Of a stretch of 64,000 bases of DNA, positions 29,134 through 38,391 are shown piece after piece. Positions within the stretch are counted from its first letter, which is position 1, and each line of letters opens with the position of its first letter. The notes under the pieces are model-generated. The model saw nothing but the letters and a program-made list of their open reading frames with translations. It searched no databases and was not told where the DNA came from. The translations under genes and the position numbers were made by a program. The stretch lies in assembly GCA_021199795.1 (NCBI GenBank), contig JAJQHJ010000001.1:1-64000 (forward strand). The letters run 5' to 3'. The DNA is from Oscillospiraceae bacterium (GTDB taxonomy: Bacteria; Bacillota; Clostridia; Oscillospirales; Ruminococcaceae).

Positions 29134-30087
29134 TTACCCTTCTTTAGATTTTCTTATATTGTCTGCAATTTCTATAATTTTCTTGAACCTGTGATTGACT
29201 CCGGAGCGTGAGAGCGGAGGATTGAATTCAGCTGCAAGCTCGCTCAGGGCATACTCAGGATATTTAAGCCGGAGGAGGGCAGCCTCCCTCAGCTCATCTG
29301 AGAGCTGGGACAGCCCTTTAGGAGAGTTTTCTATTGTCTTTATCGCTTCAAGCTGCCTTAATGCTGATGCGTTCTGTCGGTCACAATTTGCGGTGTCGCA
29401 ATTGGTTGCCCTATTGGCGCGGTTGCGGATATCCTTGTAGACCTTTGTATTCATCACTTCGAGGCTCGCGCCTGTTGCTCCTATGAGAGTCAACGTGTCC
29501 TCGATGTTCTCACTGTCCTTGAAATAAAGAATCTTTTTCTCGCCACGTGTCAGCCGTTTCGGCATAAGTCCAATATGCTTCTCAAGGAGATCGCTGATTC
29601 CGTCATATAATCTGACATCTGCGCTCTGTGGGATTGCAATCTCCAGATGGTATTCCCTGTATGGGTCTGTAACCCTGCCGCAGCTTAAGAAAACGCCAGT
29701 CATAAATGCACCGAAATTTGAATCTGCAAGCTTGTCCGCACGATCAAGAATTTCCGTGCAATCAAAGCCTGATATACCCAGTCTGGCAAGAATCGCATCT
29801 GCGCCACTTTTCTCAGAAACTGAGATTCTGTACTCAGGAAGCCGTCCTCTGTGTCGGACAATTTCTTCATCAATATCGCAGTCATCTGGGATAACATGTC
29901 GGACAAGTCTCATAAACAAGTCTTTGCAGACTTCATTGTCGGTCTTATATACGACTCCTACATTTGAACTTTCGCTCATAAGAAGCATTCCCAGGAGGCA
30001 GGCATCTGACTTTTTTCTGCCTGTTACGGATTCAACCGCTTCAGCTTTTACTCTGTATACAAAGGATTCTGTGGATTTTACTTTCAT
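29134..30087 (-). CDS. whiA: WhiA, homing-endonuclease-derived DNA-binding regulator
   Basis: 317 residues. WhiA combines a degenerate LAGLIDADG endonuclease fold (about 20-210; KSDACLLGMLLMSES, FMTGVFLSCGRVTDPYREYHLEI) with a C-terminal helix-turn-helix (about 240-315; ALLRLKYPEYALSELAAEF, LSRSGVNHRFKKI). It is needed for sporulation septation in Actinobacteria and affects chromosome segregation and cell division in Bacillus. Its start overlaps rapZ by 4 nt. In most Firmicutes yvcK lies between rapZ and whiA; it is missing here. Confidence 0.93.
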   Translation of the reverse strand: MKVKSTESFVYRVKAEAVESVTGRKKSDACLLGMLLMSESSNVGVVYKTDNEVCKDLFMRLVRHVIPDDCDIDEEIVRHRGRLPEYRISVSEKSGADAILARLGISGFDCTEILDRADKLADSNFGAFMTGVFLSCGRVTDPYREYHLEIAIPQSADVRLYDGISDLLEKHIGLMPKRLTRGEKKILYFKDSENIEDTLTLIGATGASLEVMNTKVYKDIRNRANRATNCDTANCDRQNASALRQLEAIKTIENSPKGLSQLSDELREAALLRLKYPEYALSELAAEFNPPLSRSGVNHRFKKIIEIADNIRKSKEG

Positions 30088-30944
30088 GGCTTTGATTCCA
30101 GGCTTCGATGCTCCACTCTCACGCTAAGCTTGTCTGATATCAGTGCCTGCGACATTCTTCTCGCAAAGCTGACTGAACGATGCTTGCCGCCAGTGCAGCC
30201 AAACGCTATGACAAGCCTGGACTTTCCCTCTTTCTCATACATCGGTATCATAAAGCTTAACAGGTCATAAATTTTTTTGAATACTTCATTTGATTCCTGG
30301 AAGCACATGACATAATCATATACTTCGTCATCAAGTCCGGTCTTGTTCTTGAGTTCAGGGACATAGTATGGATTCGGAAGACACCTTACATCAAAGACTA
30401 AGTCTGCGTCCTTGGGAATTCCGTATTTGAAGCCGAAAGAAATGACGCTTATAGCCATTCTTGCACCCTTGTCAGTGAAGAACTGAGCCATTTCTGCCCG
30501 GAAATCAGCCATTCCGAAGTCGGTTGTGTCGATATAGAAGTCGGACATTTCCTTGGCTCTTTTGGTCTCTTCACGCTCAAGAGAGATCGCCTTATAGAGG
30601 TTTCCAAAAGCTTCATCATCGAGAGGATGCTTGCGGCGTGTTTCCTTATATCTCTTGACAAGCGTATCGTCATCGGCATCAAGATAGAGAACGGACAGTT
30701 CAACATCAGGAGCTCTTAAGGCGTTGACACAGTCCTCGAATTTTGAGAAAAGCTCACCCGAACGGATATCTACAGAAACTGCAAGCTTTGTTACAAGCTT
30801 ATCGGTGCCGATAATGAATCTGGCAAGGCTTAAGAGCATTTCAGGAGGCATGTTATCGATGCAGTAGTAGCCGATGTCCTCAAGATAATTGATGGCACTT
30901 GACTTCCCTGCTCCGGACATTCCCGTTACAATAACGATTTTCAT
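30084..30944 (-). CDS. rapZ: RNase adapter/nucleotide-binding protein RapZ (YvcJ)
   Basis: 286 residues. The Walker A motif GMSGAGKSSAINYLED is at the N-terminus, with YYCIDNMPP and VSVDIRSG; the C-terminal domain has ISFGFKYGIP, DLVFDVRCLPNP and IAFGCTGGKHRSV. In E. coli RapZ guides RNase E to GlmZ RNA; in Firmicutes YvcJ binds and hydrolyses GTP, with a less defined role in competence and envelope control. GGGAGG precedes the ATG. It follows murB by 19 nt and overlaps whiA, so translation of the two is probably coupled. Confidence 0.93.
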   Translation of the reverse strand: MKIVIVTGMSGAGKSSAINYLEDIGYYCIDNMPPEMLLSLARFIIGTDKLVTKLAVSVDIRSGELFSKFEDCVNALRAPDVELSVLYLDADDDTLVKRYKETRRKHPLDDEAFGNLYKAISLEREETKRAKEMSDFYIDTTDFGMADFRAEMAQFFTDKGARMAISVISFGFKYGIPKDADLVFDVRCLPNPYYVPELKNKTGLDDEVYDYVMCFQESNEVFKKIYDLLSFMIPMYEKEGKSRLVIAFGCTGGKHRSVSFARRMSQALISDKLSVRVEHRSLESKP

Positions 30945-30963
30945 ATTCTTCCTCCCGTTACCC

Positions 30964-31863
30964 CTACTCCTCTATAAGCTTGACTTCACACTCAAGGCTA
31001 TATCCTGTTTTCTCTGAAACAGTTTTCTTTATATGTGAAATCAGGTTCATAACATCCTGTGCTGTTGCATTACCAGTATTTATGACGAAGTTTGCGTGCT
31101 TGTCAGAGACCTTTGCTCCGCCTATGGAATAACCCTTGAGCCCTGATTCTTCGATTACCAGCCCGGCATATGTGCCCTCTGGTCTCTTGAAAGTTGAGCC
31201 TGCACTTGGATATTCAAGCGGCTGGCGGGATTTTCGCCTTGCTATAAGTTCATCCATTCTTGCTTTGATTGAAGACTTATCGCCTTGTGAAAGCTTGAAT
31301 TTAGCTGATATTATTACTTCGTCTGACTTTGTGAAGCGTGAGCTTCTATAGCTAAAATCAAGGAAATCACTCGAATAGGTTACAATCTCTCCGGATTGAT
31401 TTATGCAGGTTACTTCCGTTACAACATCTTTCATTTCTCCACCATAGGCTCCGGCATTCATGAACACTGCGCCACCTACGCTTCCGGGGATTCCGTAAGC
31501 AAATTCAAGACCAGTAAGTGACGAATCGAGTGCAGTCTTGCAAACTTTCACTAAAGACGAGCCAGCAGAAGCTATGATATATTCGCCATCGATGGTTATA
31601 TCTGACATATCTGAGCCAAGGACAAATATCGCTCCCCTGTAACCGTTGTCAGAGAATAAGACATTCGAGCCGTTCCCAAGAATCATGTATCTGTCGGCTT
31701 CCTGCAAGAGCTCTTTCAAAGACTCAACACTGTTCGGAAAAATCATTATGTCGCAGGGACCGCCGATTTTAAAGGTTGTATGCTCTTTCAGGGGCTCGTT
31801 AATCAGATATTTGCATCCGTATTTCAAAGATATTTCTTGCAATGCTTTTGTGCTGTCTGGCAT
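30964..31863 (-). CDS. murB: UDP-N-acetylenolpyruvoylglucosamine reductase (MurB)
   Basis: 299 residues, a short type-II MurB. It is the FAD/NADPH enzyme making UDP-N-acetylmuramate for peptidoglycan. FAD-binding motifs YMILGNGSNVLFSD and GIPGSVGGAVFMNAGAYGGEM are present, along with FSYRSSRF, PSAGSTFKRPEG (active-site Ser) and GYSIGGAKVSDKHANFVIN. The ribosome site is weak (GGTGA, 7 nt before ATG). It lies 25 nt after the PHP gene in the murD-dnaE convoy, together with murD, another step in the same pathway. Confidence 0.94.
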   Translation of the reverse strand: MPDSTKALQEISLKYGCKYLINEPLKEHTTFKIGGPCDIMIFPNSVESLKELLQEADRYMILGNGSNVLFSDNGYRGAIFVLGSDMSDITIDGEYIIASAGSSLVKVCKTALDSSLTGLEFAYGIPGSVGGAVFMNAGAYGGEMKDVVTEVTCINQSGEIVTYSSDFLDFSYRSSRFTKSDEVIISAKFKLSQGDKSSIKARMDELIARRKSRQPLEYPSAGSTFKRPEGTYAGLVIEESGLKGYSIGGAKVSDKHANFVINTGNATAQDVMNLISHIKKTVSEKTGYSLECEVKLIEE

Positions 31864-31888
31864 TACTTTGTCACCGTTTCAATAGTTA

Positions 31889-32617
31889 TTATAGTTCTAA
31901 CTGTGGGTGCTTTTTTAAGATCCACTCTTTCACCTTTTCCCAGTCGCTGTTTAAGATAAGCTTTTCAGGAAAGTCGACTTCCTTTAGGACTTTCTCGACT
32001 GTTGAAGTCTTTCCCACTGCATCCCAGAAATGAGCGTCAGTGTCGACAACTATCGGGATTTCGTACTTTTTGCAAAGCTGGAGTATCGGAACTGAATTCT
32101 TGAGTGAACCCTTTTTGCGCATGAGAGAGCTTTCGTTAATCTCGACGAGTTTCTCGTATTCTTTGAAGACTTTCAGGACTCTTTCATGCTCGAATGGGAA
32201 GAAGTCGGTGGTCGGATGCCCTATAACGTCAATATATGGATTCTGACAAAGCTTTATATAGCCGTCGGAAACGACTTTTGGGTCATCCGAAAGCTCATCG
32301 AACGTGTACTTATGGTATGATGCGACCACCCACTCCATTTTTTGAAGAAGATCCTCGTGCATGTCGACATCGCCGTTATAGTTATATATGTTTACCTCTG
32401 CGCCTTTAAGAACGGTAACGCCGAAAACAGTTCTCGGAAGAACTCTCATATTGGTGAAATGCCATTCATGGGCAGTATCCGGCATTACGCCATAGTGATC
32501 GGTCATGGCGATGGCTTTTAAGCCGATGTCAGCCGCCGCACGGCAGTTTTCTGTTAAAGTTGAATAAGCATGGTCGGAGGCTATTGTATGCGTGTGAAGA
32601 TCAGCCTGAATCAGCAT
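31889..32617 (-). CDS. PHP-domain metal-dependent phosphatase (YcdX-like)
   Basis: 242 residues. PHP metal-binding motifs are intact: ADLHTHTIASDH, IAMTDHYG, LKGAEVNIYN, VIGHPTTD and VVDTDAHFWD. This arrangement is that of the YcdX/histidinol-phosphatase-like phosphatases; the substrate is not evident. The start at ATG 32617 has GGGAGGA 6 nt upstream and shares one base with the hprK stop (TGATG), so translation is coupled to hprK. The hprK-PHP-murB order recurs in clostridial genomes. Confidence 0.82.
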   Translation of the reverse strand: MLIQADLHTHTIASDHAYSTLTENCRAAADIGLKAIAMTDHYGVMPDTAHEWHFTNMRVLPRTVFGVTVLKGAEVNIYNYNGDVDMHEDLLQKMEWVVASYHKYTFDELSDDPKVVSDGYIKLCQNPYIDVIGHPTTDFFPFEHERVLKVFKEYEKLVEINESSLMRKKGSLKNSVPILQLCKKYEIPIVVDTDAHFWDAVGKTSTVEKVLKEVDFPEKLILNSDWEKVKEWILKKHPQLEL

Positions 32618-33576
32618 CAGAAATCCTCCCACTTTGAAACGGTCTCAGTTCCCTCCATCTCAAGACCTAAGTTATTGAGAAGCTCCTGAGCGGCGTTATA
32701 GCCCATCTTCTTCTGACGATTGTTCATTGCGGCAACCTCAAGGATTACTGCCAGGTTACGTCCAGGCTTGACAGGGATTGTTATACAGGGAATATTTACT
32801 CCCAGGATATCCATACTCTCGGAATCAACGCCCATACGGTCATAGACCTTGTCGGGATTCCAGATTTCGAGCTTGACGACCAAATCAATCTTCTCGGTCA
32901 TCTTGACAGCACCCATACCGAAGAGTCTTCTTGCGTTGACTATTCCTATGCCTCTGAGCTCGATAAAGTGGCGGATATTGTCGGGAGACGAACCAACAAG
33001 CGAGATTGCAGAAACTTTCTTGATTTCTACAGCATCGTCGGCTACAAGTCTATGACCTCTCTTTACGAGCTCTATTGCAGTCTCAGATTTACCTACTCCG
33101 CTTTCACCTACGATAAGGACTCCCTCGCCGTAGATTTCAATGAGAACACCATGGCGGGTGATTCTCTGACCGAGCTGGGTATTCAAGTAGGCTATGCCAC
33201 GGGAAATGACTTCTGAAGTATCGAGTTCGGATGAGAGCACCGGAACGCCATATTCGGTTGCCGCTTCCATCATTTCAGGGAACGGTTCGTGTCCACGGGA
33301 AATAAGAAGTGCCGGAAATTTGTATGAGAAGAGGGTCATCAAAACCTTTTTTCTCTCGTCAGAGGCAAGTCCCTGAAGATATGCAAACTCTGTGTTTCCG
33401 CAAATCTGAATCTTCTCATTATTGAAATAGGCATAGAAACCGGTAAGCTGAAGACCGGGACGATTGATATCGTTGTTTGAAATCAGAATCTTTGACAAAT
33501 CTTTCGGTGTGTAGACTGTTTTCAGGTTTACTTCCTTTGCAAACTGAGCAAGTGAAACTGTGTACTTTTCTGCCAT
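32617..33576 (-). CDS. hprK: HPr kinase/phosphorylase
   Basis: 319 residues. It phosphorylates HPr at Ser46 in response to glycolytic intermediates and so drives carbon catabolite repression with CcpA. The N-terminal domain (about 1-130) is followed by the kinase domain with Walker A IVGESGVGKSETA (about 153-165), VADDAVEI, the HPrK signature IELRGIGIVNARRLFG and a C-terminal PVKPGRNLAVILEVAAMN. AAGGAG precedes the ATG. It sits in the same convoy as the GH26 mannanase gene, so a carbon-control gene and a polysaccharidase may share a transcript. Confidence 0.94.
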   Translation of the reverse strand: MAEKYTVSLAQFAKEVNLKTVYTPKDLSKILISNNDINRPGLQLTGFYAYFNNEKIQICGNTEFAYLQGLASDERKKVLMTLFSYKFPALLISRGHEPFPEMMEAATEYGVPVLSSELDTSEVISRGIAYLNTQLGQRITRHGVLIEIYGEGVLIVGESGVGKSETAIELVKRGHRLVADDAVEIKKVSAISLVGSSPDNIRHFIELRGIGIVNARRLFGMGAVKMTEKIDLVVKLEIWNPDKVYDRMGVDSESMDILGVNIPCITIPVKPGRNLAVILEVAAMNNRQKKMGYNAAQELLNNLGLEMEGTETVSKWEDF

Positions 33577-33600
33577 TGTTTTCTCCTTCCTACGTAAACG

Positions 33601-34872
33601 TTAATCTAATTTTATCTCGCCGTCTTCGAGCATGTTCTGAACGGCAATAAGTATTCCTGCTTTTCCTGTGGGATATGTGAGTCCGCCCTGGAGCCATGCG
33701 GCATAGGGTTCTCTTATCGGGGCATCAGCTGAGAATTCTATCGACGCGCCCATTGTGAATGCCCCTGCAGCCATTATTACCGGGCTTTCATAGCCGGGAG
33801 TGGGAATTGCTTCAGGGATAAGGTAGCTGTCAATCGGTGCACCTTTCTGAATGCCCTTTATGAACGATGTAAGGGTTTTCTCATTCTTAAGCAGAATAGA
33901 TGCGATTATATCTGCTCTGGGCTCGCCCTGTTTCGGGAGTGACTCATAACCCAAAAGTCCCAGAAGAGCACAGGCAAATTCTGACGTTTTGACCGCCGCA
34001 GCTGTAATCTCAGGAGCCAGAAAGAAGCCCTGGTACATTTCCCTGTTCTGGTGAAGGCTTGCTCCAACTTCCTTTCCCATTCCAACAACCGTCAGACGGT
34101 AAGCGCACTTCTCGATCAAGTCTTTTCTTCCAGCAATATATCCGCCGGTTGAAGCGATTCCTCCGCCCGGATTCTTGATGAGTGAACCCATTATGAGGTC
34201 GGCTCCAACTTCAGTGGGCTCCTTTGTATCTACAAATTCACCATAGCAGTTATCAACCATGATTATTGCATCAGGATTACCCTTTTTTACCGCTTGAATC
34301 ATCTTTTCTATATCGGCAATTGTGTAGGATGGTCTTGTTGAATAGCCTCTTGAACGCTGAATGTAAGCGACAGTTGCTGTCTTGACTTTCTCAGTGATTG
34401 CATCAAGGTCAGGCATACCATTTTCGAGAAGCTCGATCTCTTCGTACTCGATTCCGTAATCCATGAGTGAACCGTTGCCCTTTTTGCCACGCTTGCCTAT
34501 GACCTCTTCAAGAGTGTCATACGGCGCACCGCAGAGCATCAGAAGCTTATCACCTGGTCTCAGGACTCCGAAAAGTGCAGTTGAAAGTGCATGAGTGCCG
34601 TTTACGATTGTATGACGGACAAGTGCGTCCTCACAGCCAAATGTCGTTGCATAGACCTTGTCAAGGGTGTCTCTCCCGACATCGTCATAGCCATAACCGG
34701 TTGTTCCGTGGAGACAGGTTTCGCTGACGTTATTTTTAATGAACGCCGAAAGCACTTTCATACCGTTATACTCTGCGATTTTGTCTATCCGCTTGAATGC
34801 TTCCGAGCACTGAGCTTCAGCCTCATCTGCAAGCTTAAGTATTCTTTCGTCAATATTAAATAAGTTCTTCAT
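33601..34872 (-). CDS. Methionine gamma-lyase family PLP enzyme (aluminium-resistance protein-like)
   Basis: 423 residues of the PLP-dependent family once named for aluminium resistance (YnbB-like). Motifs: HGTTGYGYDDVGRDTLD, RHTIVNGTHALSTALFGVLRPGD, AYIQRSRGYSTRP, IIMVDNCYGEF and SLIKNPGGGIASTGGY with the PLP lysine. The reaction is unproven; C-S lyase activity is assumed from the family. No signal peptide. Its 5' end overlaps the GNAT gene by 17 nt and hprK follows 24 nt downstream. Confidence 0.85.
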   Translation of the reverse strand: MKNLFNIDERILKLADEAEAQCSEAFKRIDKIAEYNGMKVLSAFIKNNVSETCLHGTTGYGYDDVGRDTLDKVYATTFGCEDALVRHTIVNGTHALSTALFGVLRPGDKLLMLCGAPYDTLEEVIGKRGKKGNGSLMDYGIEYEEIELLENGMPDLDAITEKVKTATVAYIQRSRGYSTRPSYTIADIEKMIQAVKKGNPDAIIMVDNCYGEFVDTKEPTEVGADLIMGSLIKNPGGGIASTGGYIAGRKDLIEKCAYRLTVVGMGKEVGASLHQNREMYQGFFLAPEITAAAVKTSEFACALLGLLGYESLPKQGEPRADIIASILLKNEKTLTSFIKGIQKGAPIDSYLIPEAIPTPGYESPVIMAAGAFTMGASIEFSADAPIREPYAAWLQGGLTYPTGKAGILIAVQNMLEDGEIKLD

Positions 34873-35629
34873 CGTCTTTTCTTTCCTTTAATTTCAATAT
34901 ATAGTCTTCGCCCAGCTCGGCACAGCCGAGGTGGAGGTAAAAATCCCGCATGGATTCATCAGATGCAAGATAGCTCTCTATTCCCTCTTTTTTCAGCTCT
35001 TGAGAAACAAGCTTTATAAGTGTTGAGGCATAGCCATTTCCTCTGTCCACTTCCGGGGTTGCTATGTCCGCAAGATATGCTCTGCCATAGCTCTGGCATT
35101 TTACTGTGAGAACTGCCGAACGATAACCGAAAATGCGAACTATTCCGCGGTTAACCCGTCTTACTGTGTCTGTCAGCCACAAGCCATAGTTTGCATCCTG
35201 CCCCGCAAAAGCCGTTTCAAATACTTTTTCGTAAGGAATCTCACGGAGAAGCTCCCTGCCCTTCAGAGCCTCATCAGTTTCCGGTACGGAAAAGAAATAT
35301 CTCTTTTCCTTGCGGTACTCGTTCAAGCCGCGTCTTGGAATCAGAACCTCAGGCATTTCAACATACAATGGATATTTGAATCGGATAAACTCTGCAGTTT
35401 CGCGGATGCAACCGGACGAGCTATGGGCATCGTCAAGAAGATCCACAGTCAATGAGCTATTCATCGAGGCAAATATTCCGACACGCTTGTCACCTTTGAG
35501 GAGCTCATAGAACTCACAGAAGTCATATTCGGTTCCATAGGTGAGAATATGCGACAGGATTATTCTCGAATAGTGAGAATCGCGCAGAAGTAGTTTCGCA
35601 TTGTCAAAGCTGTCTATTCGTCTTATCAT
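34856..35629 (-). CDS. GNAT-family N-acetyltransferase
   Basis: 257 residues. The C-terminal third carries the acetyl-CoA-binding motif A (YLADIATPEVDRGNGYASTLIKL) and motif B (SYLASDESMRDFYLHLGC), so the fold is GNAT. The N-terminal ~130 residues are divergent, and the acceptor substrate is unknown. Its ATG shares one base with the murD stop (TAATG), implying coupled translation with murD. Confidence 0.75.
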   Translation of the reverse strand: MIRRIDSFDNAKLLLRDSHYSRIILSHILTYGTEYDFCEFYELLKGDKRVGIFASMNSSLTVDLLDDAHSSSGCIRETAEFIRFKYPLYVEMPEVLIPRRGLNEYRKEKRYFFSVPETDEALKGRELLREIPYEKVFETAFAGQDANYGLWLTDTVRRVNRGIVRIFGYRSAVLTVKCQSYGRAYLADIATPEVDRGNGYASTLIKLVSQELKKEGIESYLASDESMRDFYLHLGCAELGEDYILKLKERKDDEELI

Positions 35630-37023
35630 TATTTGAGTCCGCTCACTATCGACTTGAAGTGTCTGCCCCTGACCTCAAAGTTCGGGTACATGTCAAACGA
35701 CGCGCACGCAGGAGAAAGGGTTACTATGTCGCCGGGATTAGCACTCTTTCTTGCGAGCTCAACAGCCTCTTCCATTCCGGAAGCATGAAGAATGGTGAGC
35801 TCATCAGGATTATAGAATGGGGTGTCAGTAACAGCTTTTTCTATCTTCGGAGCAGTCTGACCCATGAGAATCAAGGTCTTGACATACTTATTGACCGGCT
35901 CGGCAAGAGGTTCAAAAGGAATCTTCTTGTCATAGCCACCGGCGATAACTATTATCTTTGTCCCGAAAGCCTTGAGACCGGCTATAACTCTTGTCGGACT
36001 GGAGGCTATCGAGTCATTATAGTACTTGACGCCGTCGAGTTCACGAACAAATTCTATACGATGCTCAACTCCGCCAAAATGGCGCGCAACTCGGCAGATA
36101 GAATCTATCGAAACGTCTCCCCAGACTGCACTGATTGCAGCAAGGTAGTTTTCAATGTTGTGTTCGCCGGGAAGCTTGATCCTCTCAGCTGGAATTATCT
36201 TGACGGTCTTTCTGCCGTCACAATAGCAGAGGACTCTGTCGGAATTGAGATATGCCCCGACTTTGACTGGTGACAGTCTTGAGAAGCCGACCAGATTTCC
36301 TCTGACATGCGAGCCGAGCTTTACTGTCTCGGCATTATCCTGATTCAGGACAGCCTTTGAGAATGCACTCTGGTGGTCAAGGATGTTGCACTTTGCCAAG
36401 ATATACTCGTCCATCGTTCCATGGACGTCGAGGTGATTCGGAGATATATTCGTTATAACTGCGACATCAGGAGACTCACGCATCGAAATAAGCTGGAAGC
36501 TTGAAAGCTCAACTACTGCGAAATCAGTTTCAGATATACTTTCTATTCTCGGAAGCAATGCTTTCCCGATATTTCCGCCAAGCCAGACCTTGTAGCCCTC
36601 GGCTTTCAGGAATTCTGAAATTATTGTGGTAGTGGTTGTCTTGCCATCGGAGCCGGTCACTGCATAAATTTTGCATGGGCAGAGCTCAAAGAAAGACTCC
36701 ATTTCGCTTGTGATTATTACTCCTGCCCGTCTTGCTTCAACAAGCTTCGGATTGTTGTAGTACATTCCTGGAGTTCTGTATACTACGTCGTAGTCTGTCA
36801 AACTGTCGAGATAACTTTCACCAAGAACGAACTTGACGCCTTTTTCAGAAAGCTCGCTATATAACTCTTGATCGTATTGATCTTTTGTTTTCTTGTCCAA
36901 AACAGTTACATCTATTCCCTTTGAGAGAAACAGCCTTATAAGCTCGGTGTGGCTTACACCTGTTCCGATGAAAGCTACTTTCATATCTTTAAGAGAATCA
37001 AAAAATCTCTGTGTCTTGTTCAT
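35629..37023 (-). CDS. murD: UDP-N-acetylmuramoylalanine--D-glutamate ligase (MurD)
   Basis: 464 residues. MurD adds D-Glu to UDP-MurNAc-L-Ala in peptidoglycan synthesis. Mur-ligase motifs: FIGTGVSHTELIRLF (N-terminal nucleotide-like fold), TGSDGKTTTTTIISEF (ATP loop), GNIGKALLP, ELSSFQL, ITNISPNHLDVHG, LPGEHNIENYLAA, YNDSIASSPTRVIAGLKAF and SPACASFDMYPNFEVRG. I chose ATG 37023 with AAAGG about 9 nt upstream; the open frame reaches 37065 without a ribosome site. First gene of the long minus-strand convoy. Confidence 0.93.
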   Translation of the reverse strand: MNKTQRFFDSLKDMKVAFIGTGVSHTELIRLFLSKGIDVTVLDKKTKDQYDQELYSELSEKGVKFVLGESYLDSLTDYDVVYRTPGMYYNNPKLVEARRAGVIITSEMESFFELCPCKIYAVTGSDGKTTTTTIISEFLKAEGYKVWLGGNIGKALLPRIESISETDFAVVELSSFQLISMRESPDVAVITNISPNHLDVHGTMDEYILAKCNILDHQSAFSKAVLNQDNAETVKLGSHVRGNLVGFSRLSPVKVGAYLNSDRVLCYCDGRKTVKIIPAERIKLPGEHNIENYLAAISAVWGDVSIDSICRVARHFGGVEHRIEFVRELDGVKYYNDSIASSPTRVIAGLKAFGTKIIVIAGGYDKKIPFEPLAEPVNKYVKTLILMGQTAPKIEKAVTDTPFYNPDELTILHASGMEEAVELARKSANPGDIVTLSPACASFDMYPNFEVRGRHFKSIVSGLK

Positions 37024-37096
37024 ATATTCACGCCTTTCGGTTTCTTTTACTGAGGCTGAGCACACAATCTGTCATCATACATTTTCAGCCTATAAC

Positions 37097-37125
37097 ATTA
37101 TATAACATTTCCCTACGCAATTCAA
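37097..37125 (-). promoter_or_regulatory. Promoter of the murD-to-SGNH convoy
   Basis: TTGAAT (37125-37120), 17 nt, TATAAT (37102-37097) on the minus strand, giving a start near 37090 and a leader of about 65 nt. It lies in the divergent 318-bp region 37024-37341, which otherwise holds the potA promoter and AT-rich sequence with no gene I can support. Confidence 0.68.
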
Positions 37126-37244
37126 TGCCTATTTTGGCGTCAGGGAAAAGATTTTTTTGAATTTCGGTCAAGGTGACATGGATATGTCGAAAAAAAGGAT
37201 AAAAAAATACTATCAAGATAGCAGGAATATTTATAATTTTATTA

Positions 37245-37273
37245 TTGTAAACGGGCTGAATTTGCTATATAAT
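37245..37273 (+). promoter_or_regulatory. Promoter of the potABCD operon
   Basis: TTGTAA (37245-37250), 17 nt, TATAAT (37268-37273). Transcription would start near 37280, about 62 nt before the potA start. A palindrome TTGTTTAAAACAA lies just before and into the AAGGAG ribosome site. Confidence 0.7.
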
Positions 37274-37341
37274 AAAAAGTGGCATTATGGGGTATCATGC
37301 TGCCGAAAAAATTGTTTAAAACAAGGAGACAAAGATTGTAA

Positions 37342-38385
37342 TTGAAAAATACTATCATCAGCATACGAAATGCTGTTGTCGAGTATGACGGGGTTCAGGT
37401 ACTCAAGAGCATCAACCTCGACATAGTGGACAAGCAATTCGTAACACTCTTGGGTCCGTCGGGATGCGGAAAGACCACAACCCTCAGGATCATCGGTGGC
37501 TTTGCCGAAATGGCAAGCGGTGAGCTATTTTTTAACGGCGTGAAGATTAACAACCTCCCACCCCACAAGCGTGAGGTCAACACTGTCTTCCAGAAGTACG
37601 CGCTTTTCCCCCATTTGAATATCTACGACAATATCGCTTTCGGTCTGAGGATTCAGAAGCTTCCTGAGAAAGAAATCGCGAATCGTGTCGGAGAGATGCT
37701 TGAGCTTGTTAATATGCAAGGCTTTGAGAAACGCTCGGTCAATTCTCTTTCCGGCGGACAACAACAAAGAATTGCAATAGCCAGAGCTCTTGTTAATCGC
37801 CCGAAGGTTTTGCTTTTGGATGAACCTCTCGGCGCGCTCGATCTCAAGCTCCGAAAGGAAATGCAGATTGAGCTTAAGAGAATGCAGCAGGATCTCGAAA
37901 TCACATTTATCTATGTCACTCATGACCAGGAAGAAGCTCTTACAATGTCTGACACAGTTGTAGTAATGAGAGACGGATGCATTCAACAGATTGGCACACC
38001 ACAGGACATTTATAATGAGCCTGCAAATGCCTTTGTTGCCGACTTTATCGGCGAATCAAACATCATTGACGGAATAATGAGACGTGACTTTCTGGTTGAG
38101 TTTGCCGGCAAGGAATTCTCCTGTGTTGATCAGGGATTTGCTCCGGACGAGCTTGTTGACGTTGTCATAAGACCGGAAGACATCAAGGTTGTTCCGCAGT
38201 ATCAGGGAGCTATCGTCGGAGTAGTTGAAAGCTGCATCTTCAAGGGCGTTCACTACGAAATTGGCGTTGATGCTCTCGGCTACAAATGGAAAATACACTC
38301 CACTCAGAGCGAGGAGGCAGGAGCGATTATCGGCATGAATGTAACACCTATGGACATACATATCATGTACAAGTCGGAGGCGTAA
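37342..38385 (+). CDS. potA: Spermidine/putrescine ABC transporter ATP-binding protein PotA
   Basis: 347 residues, ATPase of a polyamine importer. Walker [16 protein letters not shown]-loop [10 protein letters not shown], signature [15 protein letters not shown], Walker [13 protein letters not shown] and H-loop [10 protein letters not shown] are complete; the C-terminal ~110 residues are the TOBE regulatory domain ([11 protein letters not shown]). The start is TTG: an in-frame TAA immediately precedes it and no ATG or GTG follows soon, while AAGGAG lies 13 nt upstream, a long spacing that may weaken translation. First gene of potABCD. Confidence 0.92.
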   Translation: MKNTIISIRNAVVEYDGVQVLKSINLDIVDKQFVTLLGPSGCGKTTTLRIIGGFAEMASGELFFNGVKINNLPPHKREVNTVFQKYALFPHLNIYDNIAFGLRIQKLPEKEIANRVGEMLELVNMQGFEKRSVNSLSGGQQQRIAIARALVNRPKVLLLDEPLGALDLKLRKEMQIELKRMQQDLEITFIYVTHDQEEALTMSDTVVVMRDGCIQQIGTPQDIYNEPANAFVADFIGESNIIDGIMRRDFLVEFAGKEFSCVDQGFAPDELVDVVIRPEDIKVVPQYQGAIVGVVESCIFKGVHYEIGVDALGYKWKIHSTQSEEAGAIIGMNVTPMDIHIMYKSEA

Positions 38386-38391
38386 CCCAAG

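Noticed and set aside
37157-37345. A 62-codon open frame before potA
   Set aside because: AT-rich, Lys/Asn/Tyr-heavy, no ribosome site, crosses the potA promoter and has no recognisable domain.
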